Below, piece after piece: positions 56,075 through 64,000 of a stretch of DNA of 64,000 bases. The stretch spans positions 41,168,944 to 41,232,943 of the forward strand of contig CM077115.1 in assembly GCA_039619475.1 (NCBI GenBank), read 5' to 3'. The position numbers and the translations under genes were made by a program. How positions within the stretch are numbered: position 1 is the stretch's first letter; every line of letters starts with the position of its first letter. Under the pieces are notes generated by a model, which saw only the letters and a program-made list of their open reading frames with translations, made no database searches and was not told the origin of the DNA. The stretch is from Icerya purchasi (taxonomy: Eukaryota > Arthropoda > Insecta > Hemiptera > Monophlebidae).

Positions 56075-58598
56075 TTTTTTATTGAATCTTTTAATGCGAT
56101 TCGCTATAAAGAGCGGCTACACACTCTATCATACTAACCAGATTATCTTCCGTATAATCCAAGTTTTTTACAGCGACTAAATAAGAAGTTGAAATGTAAA
56201 TGTTATAGTTGACTATTGGCAGACGACAGAGAGGAATATCGAATTTTGACTGTATTTTTTAATAAATCACTCTTAGTAAATCAGAGGTAATTGGACTTTA
56301 TAATTGCCCGTGCCATTTAAAAGAGATGAATATATCTCCCTATATAATTGGTAGTATACTTATTAGCATTATTGAGAATCAACAAATTACTATTAATAAG
56401 CATTTTCATTTTTATTACTTCGTTTGGAGGTGAAGCTGTGATAAAATTTAAAACGGAGTTATTACTATCGGCTAGATCAATTTATTTTGCGTAATCATTA
56501 GTCATCTCGAATGTATTACCCAAACCAACCTATACGTCTATATCTAGGAATGGTCGAGTACCCCGAACATTTTCTAACGCACTGAGTTTCGATTAATGTG
56601 TATGCATATATAAAGTGGGCTGTGGCTACAAGTATCGCAAAACTGTATTAGATGTTATGTGACAGGAGTGTAGGTGAAGCGTGTTCCGTAAAACGATGGA
56701 TAAAGTGAAGAAGAAAATAACTTCTTGCGAGTTTTGCATGCAGGAAAAGACGTCTAACAACTTCATCTACATTAATATTCGGCATACGTCAATAAGTCGC
56801 CGCAGTAGCAGCCTCTAGAACGTTTGGTTTCCGTTACGGAAGTGTCTTTCGAATGTTTGATCCTAAGCGAGGACAGAAATTATTATAGAAATTATCACGA
56901 AACTAATTAATTAATCGCTTATAGTCACGCGCTAGGCAATGGCAAACCATCACGTATATGTGCATATATGTATGCGCGCTAGTTGACATAGTAGACAGAG
57001 AACTGCACTTATGTATATCGATAGAGAAAACAAAACATTTACAATTCGACTGTTTCCGTGTATACTCACATTGCATATTTTAACTGACACGAAAACCTAA
57101 CACAGCAGGTTTAAAATGTATCTCCCAACTTCTCACGATGGGAGGTTAGACTTATCTCACACACCAGGAAGGAGTGTGCCTTCTTATACAGAATTAGATC
57201 AGACCGTGATGATACGTCAATAAAGAATCATCGTATTAATACAAATTATTTAGTATGTGGCTTTTACATGTTTTCGAAAATTACTTGATATTATCCATTT
57301 ATTTCTTCGTTATTACGAACCCACCTTATTTTATCCGCTATTTCGGTATGCGAATGATTTAGTTACGACATCAATAAAAATTCGAGATTCCTTCAAATAT
57401 AGTAAGAAAACGAACAATTCCCGTTACTTTTTGGACTGATTTTATTTAATTTCAACTTAAAAATGTCAATCGAGTCGAAGAGAAAAAAAATAAAATATTT
57501 TAGTAAGGCTATTTTTTTTTTTTTTTTTAATTTTTTAATACGTAGTGCACCTAGCCGATGATAGCTATTTAGCGGTAATTTTTAATATCTTGCGTACATA
57601 ACTTGAAATTACCATCTAGGCGGAAATTAACAAGAAACCAAAATAATATATATTACATCTACCCCCGGAGCGTAAATATACGAATTGATAATACTGATGA
57701 TTTAGTTCTAATTAAACTAATTAGTAAAATACCGCATCATATATTAAACGAAAAACAACTTGTTTTGTGTGGAAAAAGGAAGTATATGGCTGAAAGAATG
57801 GTGTAAAGAGTGTAAAACCCAAGATACGGTTCGAATCATGACATTTTATAATTTTCTCCTATTGTTCTTTTTTTCTTTCTTTTTCTTTCTTTATTTTCTT
57901 TCTCATCTTCTCTTCTTTTCTTTTCTTCGTATTTGAAGATATTTTTCTACCCTCATGTATCGGTATGTAGATGAGTATTTACGAGGTGTGTACGTATCTG
58001 CATGAGTTGACTATTATTATGATGTATAGGATAAGCAAGAATAATTGTAATTTTGTATCTTAAATAAACGGTAATAAGAGTGTCGGGCACTACTCACACA
58101 ACGGGCATACTTGTGAGACCCGCAACTTATTTTAAAAAAGTAAAAAGAAATAGCAGCCTACTCAGCGATAGGTGCTAAAAGTTAGGCTATGATAAAAGAC
58201 TAGATGATGTGATGTACATGTCGTAAACTAGTAGAATGAAATAGGAGAGCGCATATTATATGCTAATAAAATGTTTACGAACGTACAGTTGGGAATCCAC
58301 GCGAAATTTAAAATGTAACTGTAAAAAGGTCGGTGCTATTATTGTTTTAGAGGTCGAGTAACAATGCCGAATGGAATACGAACAGGTTTTCTTGTTTCGC
58401 AATGACTTCAGTTCAATGGGAAAACCCTCCTCTTCGACAAGGAGAAGAGGGAAAAAGTATGCGCTTCTACTGTAGCAGCTAGAGATACTTGCAGGCGGTT
58501 CTTCGCAACGGGAATTTCGTAAACAGAAATTTCTTATCAGTGTGTACACGCACGCATCGATCGAGCCACCGTGAATTTATCTAGTCTCCCGATTAGGT
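56075..58598. other. Unassigned region upstream of UGT exon B
   Basis: Contains a poly-T at 57510-57528 and a TTTCTTT-rich pyrimidine tract at 57865-57930. No gene, tRNA or element end was recognised. Composition becomes less AT-rich from about 58300. Confidence 0.45.
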
Positions 58599-58605
58599 TA
58601 TAAAG
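58599..58605 (+). promoter_or_regulatory. TATA box candidate of UGT exon B
   Basis: TATAAAG, 56 bp before the ATG at 58664 or 59 bp before 58661, placing a start site near 58630 and a leader of about 30 nt. An alternative initiator-like TTATCAGTG at 58535-58543 resembles the TTATCAGG proposed for exon A. Confidence 0.4.
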
Positions 58606-58660
58606 AAGGTGGCGGCGTTTCTTCTAAAACCGTTGTTGTTCCTACATTCGCCTCGACACG

Positions 58661-59473
58661 ATGATGTTCGTTCTGATTTTGTTCGCTTCCGTTCCGTCGG
58701 CCGTTTTCGGTTATAACATTCTAGCCCTGTTCCCGTATCCGGCCCGCAGTCATTACTCGGTTATCGATCCGTTACTGGTTGAACTGTCCGAACGCGGTCA
58801 TCGAGTCACCGTTTACAGTTCGTTCCCGAAACGGCGATCGGTTAACGTCAACTATACCGATATCGACGTGGCCGGGTGCTTCCGGTTGCCGCCGCATTTG
58901 GGTTCGGTGCACGATATGGCGAACTGGTACCCGCACGCTTCGTTGCAGATGATCTTCGACGTGCATCCGACCTACGAAGAGGTTACCGGTTGTCGACCGT
59001 TGATGGAGATCCTGAAAACGCCGCCTGGGACGTACGATTTAGTGATTACGTCCACTTTTAACAACGACGTCTGTTTACTGATCGCCGGCAAGTTAGGCGT
59101 CCCTTACATCGGCATGATCGCCAACGTCCTCTTACCGTGGCTCAGCAGTCGAATGGGAAATCCGGATAACCCGAGCTACACGCCGCAAATGGTTAGCGGC
59201 CTGTTGCCGCGCATGACTTTCCTCGAAAGACTCGTCAACACCTACATCTACCTGATCAGTCTTTACCTGTACGATCGATATTCGACCAAGAAAACGGACG
59301 CGGTCGGTCAACGACTATTCGGCAGTTCGTTTCCGTCAATTGACGAAATCGTTAAAAATACCAGTTTAACGTTTGCTTTCACTCATTTCGGCATGAATCC
59401 GGCCAGACCTCTGCTACCGGCTGTGGTAGAAATCGGCGGAATTAACGTAAAACCGGCCAACCAGTTGCCCGAG
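58661..59473 (+). CDS. UDP-glycosyltransferase first coding exon (B)
   Basis: Encodes 271 residues of the N-terminal half of an insect UGT (ER lumen, glycosylation of small hydrophobic substrates). A short signal peptide (MMFVLILFASVPSAVFG) leads into YNILALFPYPARSHYSVIDP, in which H31 is the expected catalytic His. SERGHRVTVYSSFP, GTYDLVITSTF, PYIGMIANVLLPW and RMGNPDNPSY are typical of insect UGTs. The end VEIGGINVKPANQLPE runs into the donor GAG/GTATGT, so the exon closes at 59473 in phase 0, exactly like exon A. Two ATGs (58661, 58664) are possible starts. Codon use is distinctly GC-rich against its surroundings, which speaks for selection and a live exon. The UDP-sugar-binding half is not within the remaining 4.5 kb of the window. 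The protein is clearly related to exon A but well diverged. Confidence 0.92.
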
Positions 59474-60667
59474 GTATGTGTTTAATTCGGCCATAGGCGC
59501 GCGCGCTTGATTTTTATATCACGACGTATAACGTGAACTGCCATCGTAAACTGATGACGTTCTTAACAAATCAGCAGCGGATAATAAAGTACCAATTTTA
59601 GTAGAATTCCCGGCGATATTTAAACATCAGACTCGTATTAAGTCTGGTTCAGTTCATATGTTAATTATTACGTGTTGGGAGATACAGCGAATAGGTATTA
59701 TGGTAATTTATGAATTGTGTGTGTGTGTGTGTGGGGGGGGGGGGGGTAAATTGTTTAAATTTAGACAGTTTTTACACAACATTAAATGCAAGAAGTAATC
59801 ATAAGAAATAGCTGCTCTCGAAAAAGAAGTACTGAATTCACGGTCTTCTAGGAGAATGCGGAAAAACGGAAACATGTCGTGAATTAAGGGAAAAACATTA
59901 TCGTCAAAATTGCAAAACATGTGCTTAAATGTACATGCATTTCTCCGAATACATTTCACACATAATGCCCATGCCAGAGCCAATCGCACCTTTCGATAAT
60001 CGCGGATATTTATCTGTTTATTATTATTAAAATTTCCATTTTTAACCATTTGCTCAAATAATTGCTTTTTAAATTTTTATGTTACGAAAAAAAATTCTAT
60101 AACGGCCGGTCGCTGAAAAAGCAATCATTAAAATAAGCAACGCGATATGCATACACAATAACACTAATCTAACGGAACAGATTCTACGACTTGTCAACGG
60201 CAATTGGTTGTTTGCTGCTCTGAAGCTGTGCTGGCTTTCCGATTGCAGGTATTCCGGAGGACGAGGGCTGGACTAATTTAAAAAGCCAAATGTTGTTTCA
60301 ATTCAATCCATTTACCAGGAATTTGCGCTTCATTTTTAGGATTCCCCGTACACATATAATGCACGGAACCCTAATAAGATGGTTCAAAAATGACAAAAAT
60401 ATTCAATTGAAATATGCAATAACTCACGAACGGTTTGACCATATTATAAGCTTCGAATTTGGAACATAAATTAAAATTAAATTTAAAATTCTCTTTAAAA
60501 CCATATCTCTATAACTTCTGACCGATTACCCTGGGCAGCAAAAAACCAAAATATATAATATGGAATTTAAAACGACCTCGAATGATCATCCTTAAAAAAT
60601 TCATAACTAATCACCAAATAACACTTTAAAAGTGAAATTCGAAATATAAAGCAAAACGCGGAGAAGC
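59474..60667. other. Intron after UGT exon B
   Basis: Begins with the donor GTATGT. Contains a (GT)n-(G)n tract at about 59717-59746. No downstream UGT exon is visible; a 113-codon minus frame at 59708-60049 has no motif. Confidence 0.55.
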
Positions 60668-60923
60668 TCTTTCATATTTTTAAGTACTTCATTAATATGT
60701 TACGCAAAAAATTTTTATTACGAGTATAATCAATAACATATGTGTAATTTTTATTAATGTTCATATACGGGGTAATTCATTTATGTGAATTATTAATATA
60801 TGAAAAATGATGGAAATTATTAATAGTACGAATATTAGTGAAAAATGTATTGTTATTTATAAAATAAATGTGCAAAGAAAATTTTCAAAACACCCCCTTC
60901 CAAAATTCCGAGAACGGGCCTGA
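60668..60923. mobile_element. Partial hAT element related to 49974-50352
   Basis: Closely similar throughout to the right two thirds of that element (shared blocks ATAATCAATAACATATG, GATGGAAATTATTAATAGTA, TTGTTATTTATAAAATAAAT), ending CGGGCCTG. The left end with the matching terminal repeat was not found, so it is truncated or heavily rearranged on that side. Confidence 0.8.
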
Positions 60924-61403
60924 ATGGACTATATATGTATATAGAAAATTTTAATTATATCGAACCGCAGATACGCTTAATTAGCGCGAGACGCGAAAAT
61001 ATTAATGAGTAATGTATGTGGCTACTATTATATGCTAATTACTATAAACTAATATAACATAATTTTATAGCCCATGTTTATAATTTAGTATATTTCTGTT
61101 CCTCGACAATGAACCATCGCGTGTACGTGAAATTGAATGAAGTAAAATTAAATATGTGTATTAAATTAAATTAATCGTACATGGGCTACTGTTACATGTT
61201 AAATTCAACAATTATGAAGAAAAACAACACATATGAAAACGAAACCAAAATCTCCTTGACACATACTGATAGCCCGTGTTTACAAATACTCTTAGATAAT
61301 AAAATGTATATATATATATATATATATAAATTATATAATGAAAAATTAAACTACAATCTAAAATTACACTCACATATTCCCCGTTCCCATACTAATGGTA
61401 GCA
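60924..61403. other. Unassigned AT-rich spacer
   Basis: TA microsatellite at about 61305-61328. No gene recognised. Confidence 0.5.
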
Positions 61404-61427
61404 AACTTCAATAATAATAACAATAAC

Positions 61428-61460
<33 letters not shown>

Positions 61461-63828
61461 CATAATCAAATCAAATCAAATAAACGTTTATTATTATTAT
61501 TACTGAAATAGCCCACCTATGCGCATATTTGCGCGAATGATGGGACTTTGTAAACAATAAAAATTTCTTTACAATGGATCCAAATGAAATAAAAGAACCG
61601 AACAAATGCTTACAAAAATAAGAAAAATTAAAAATAAAAAAGCGATACTATAAATTAATACATGTGTTTAAATAGTATTTGTAAGTTGTATGTACTTAAT
61701 GTTAACTTAGTCTACTTCTAAAGAATTGTTATGCATGCAGATATTAAAAATAATGTCACACACTACTCCTATTATGAAACACACCAAAGGAAACACAATG
61801 GAGGAACTCACCGAAGGGGACATTTAATGCTAGTATTTATATAGGACAAATGTATAGGGTTAATTTTTTCCGTAATAGTCTATGGATATAAGGAAATGAT
61901 TTCAGATACGATGGTAACGCGTTGAATTTAATTGGGGCTTGATACGTGATTTGCATTCTTGTGTGATATTTATTATATAGGGGAATGTTTGCATATAAAT
62001 CATTACAGTTTCTAACTACACCTTCCTTAAGTGAAATATTAAATTTATTTTTAAATTTAAAGACAAAAATGAGGGTAAGCAAATGATATTTTGCATTAAA
62101 GTGCAATATATGTTTATTTTCAGTATTTGATGCCTTAAGTATAGTTTTTATAACCGAATTTTGAAGTGATTTTATTCTACTGATGTGGTAGTTTGCAGTT
62201 CCTCCCCAAAAAATAATACCGTATGTCAAAACTGGCTGATAAAGTGCAAAATATATTCTAATTAAATAACTTTTTGTAAAGTATTGTGTAAGGTAATAGA
62301 TTAAAAAGTTTAATTTTCGTAATTTAGCGGATACAAAATTTGAATGAGCTGACCAGTTTAATTTTGAATCGAATATTATACCGAGATATTTAATTTCTGG
62401 AACACATTCTATGTTGTAATTGTTGGCTAAATTGAGTTTAAGAATTTTACCAAATTCATGCTGACTCATACTGTATATTACATACTTAGTTTTAGCTAGA
62501 TTTAATGTTAACTTATTACTATTCACCTAGTTTTCTATTAAACGTACACTATTTTGAGTTAATTTGTGTATAATTGATGGGTACCTTGAACTTACAAGCA
62601 AGACCGTGTCATCTGCATATACAAGAAGCTTTCCATCAACTTTTAGCCTACACAAATCGTTGATAAAAATTAAAAATAAAATTGGACCTAAAATGCTCCC
62701 TTGGGGGACACCAATATTCTGCTCTTGTTCAGTACTATATACATTATTTATTTTAGTAACATATCGTCTATTTAAGAGGTAAGATTTGAACCAGCTTAGT
62801 ATGAATCCGCGGAACCCAGCCTTTTCTAATTTCAGTACTAACAGCCCATGATCTACTGTGTCAAATGCTTTTTTAATATCGAAGTATGCAGCGGCTGTAA
62901 ACTTCCCCGTTTCTAAATTATCAGTTATATAGGAAGTGTGTTCGAACAGAGCTGCCCCCGTTCCACGCTCAGGTAAAAACCCAAACTGATTGGTACTAAA
63001 GAATTTTGTTTCAATTAGATATTTCAAAATTTTGGTTTTCATACATTTTTCAGATACTTTTGAGATTGTAGAAAGTAAACATATAGGTCTATAATTTTCT
63101 GTGAGCTCTTTGCTACCATTTTTAAAGATTGGAACAATAACCCCAATTTTCATAATCTCCGGAAAACTACCTGAATGAATAGATTTATTAAATAGAAATG
63201 TTAATGGCTTGATAAAGAAGGATAGATTTTCCTTAACAAGTCCAATAGATATCATATCTTTCCCGTAGGATTGCTTATTTGGTAGACTAAGAATAGCACA
63301 TTTAATATCATCAGTGGTAAAATCTATAAACCCAAAGGATTTTATGCATACTTGTTCCATCTGTTTACTTGTAGCATTTAGTTGAGTCTGCTTAAAATCT
63401 TTGTTTTGAATATTACATACACTCTCTTTAAAATATTTATTAAAACAATTTGCCACCAATTTCTCGTTTTCAGATACTTGCACCATGTTATTATTAATTT
63501 TTATTTGGTCAATATTTGGTGATTTGATACCAATTGTACTATTAATAATATTCCAAAATTTTTTTGGATTTGTCCTATACTTACCTAATAACCTATTGTA
63601 ATATTTGGCTTTCGCTTTTCTAATCTCTCTATGGATTTGTTTTGAAATCGATTTAAATTTTTGTTGTAAACCAATATCGCTTCGATTTTGTTTGTGCGCT
63701 TGATAAATGTTTCTTTTTTGAGCTGAGAGTTGTAAAATAGCATCATTTACCCATGGATTTCTTTTCTTTTGCTTGTCTTTAATATGGATAATAGGGACTT
63801 TACATTTATTAACTATTTCGGACAAATT
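61404..63828 (-). mobile_element. 5'-truncated non-LTR retrotransposon (Jockey/CR1-like group)
   Basis: On the minus strand the reverse-transcriptase frame is followed by about 350 nt of 3' UTR ending AATAAACG, then repeated TTTGA units, then a (TTATTATT)n tail (+ strand about 61412-61485). This is the simple-repeat type of 3' end seen in CR1/L2-like LINEs, not poly-A. There is no endonuclease in the roughly 170 bp left before the window edge, so the copy is 5'-truncated or its start is beyond base 64000. Confidence 0.8.
61837..63825 (-). pseudogene. LINE reverse transcriptase with a single in-frame stop
   Basis: One frame of 662 codons from 63825 to 61837 is interrupted only by TAG at 62527-62529. 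It sits between RLIEN and VNSNKLTLNLAKTKYV, where related RTs have Trp. Motifs in the first 432 residues are ENYRPICLLSTISKV (about 243-257), FGFLPERGTG (281-290), YFDIKKAFDTVDH (D316), IGVPQGSILGPILF (371-384) and YADD (403-406). After the stop, IKYLGIIFDSKLNWSAH is the usual downstream block and the C-terminus is basic. Apart from the stop everything expected of an active RT domain is present, so the copy is young. The ATG at 63825 is only the first Met of the truncated frame. Confidence 0.9.
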
Positions 63829-64000
63829 TTAGTTTAGTTGCACTAGAAACTAAGGTAATAATAATTCTACAGCTTAACAATTCGAATTTATTTGGATTGA
63901 TATTTAAGACAAATCAAATAATATGTAATATGGAATTTAGCATTCTAAGCCTTAGTCAAGAAGTATGCCTTTAACTTTTTACGCCTTCTTCTGTAATTTA
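63829..64000. other. Window edge
   Basis: No recognisable LINE endonuclease sequence or other feature before the window ends. Confidence 0.4.

Noticed and set aside
57780..57840. GGTTCGAATC motif resembling a tRNA B box
   Set aside because: No matching A box or cloverleaf stems at the right spacing.

Overview
The window looks like AT-rich nuclear DNA from an insect. Coding islands end in splice donors, several families of insect-type mobile elements are present, and there is no operon-like packing. The host signal is a UDP-glycosyltransferase (UGT) locus on the + strand. Two intact UGT first exons (22366-23202 and 58661-59473) each encode a signal peptide plus the acceptor-binding N-terminal domain, and each stops at a phase-0 donor. 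A broken third copy lies between them at about 30795-30985. I saw no UGT C-terminal exon (UDP-sugar-binding domain) anywhere in the window. The exons must therefore splice over long introns, possibly to shared 3' exons beyond base 64000. A hemipteran is my guess, but the species is not determined.

Layout. 1-6.8 kb: AT-rich filler with a hairpin repeat and short tandem duplications. 6.8-16.5 kb: DNA-transposon graveyard, holding two mariner relics, a decayed piggyBac, a 1.6 kb foldback with roughly 650 bp arms around a transposase-N-terminus-like reading frame, a Tc1 element with a chimeric transposase, and the 5' end of another piggyBac. 17.5-19.2 kb: two non-autonomous TIR elements, one a hAT with a perfect 8-bp target duplication. 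20.5-31.7 kb: UGT exon A, several foldback repeats including a 1.3 kb one, a possible minus-strand exon relic, the UGT pseudo-exon, and two copies of a (TA)n-flanked repeat family. 32.7-52.4 kb: retrotransposon nest, with three + strand Jockey-like LINE relics, one minus-strand reverse-transcriptase relic, and a Ty3/Gypsy element broken by a frameshift, a stop and a 5' deletion. It also holds a third (TA)n-flanked repeat that carries an exon-like insert. 54.5-56.1 kb: a hairpin repeat and a pogo-like element. 58.6-59.5 kb: UGT exon B. 60.7-63.8 kb: a hAT fragment and a minus-strand LINE with a single in-frame stop.

How it works together. If both first exons are live, each would have its own promoter (TATA-like signals lie upstream of both) and the transcripts would differ only in the acceptor-binding half of the enzyme. 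Most of the remaining sequence is transposon-derived. Apart from the two UGT exons and two short exon-like pieces, I find no convincing host gene, tRNA, rRNA or CRISPR. Long stretches are listed as holding nothing I can support.
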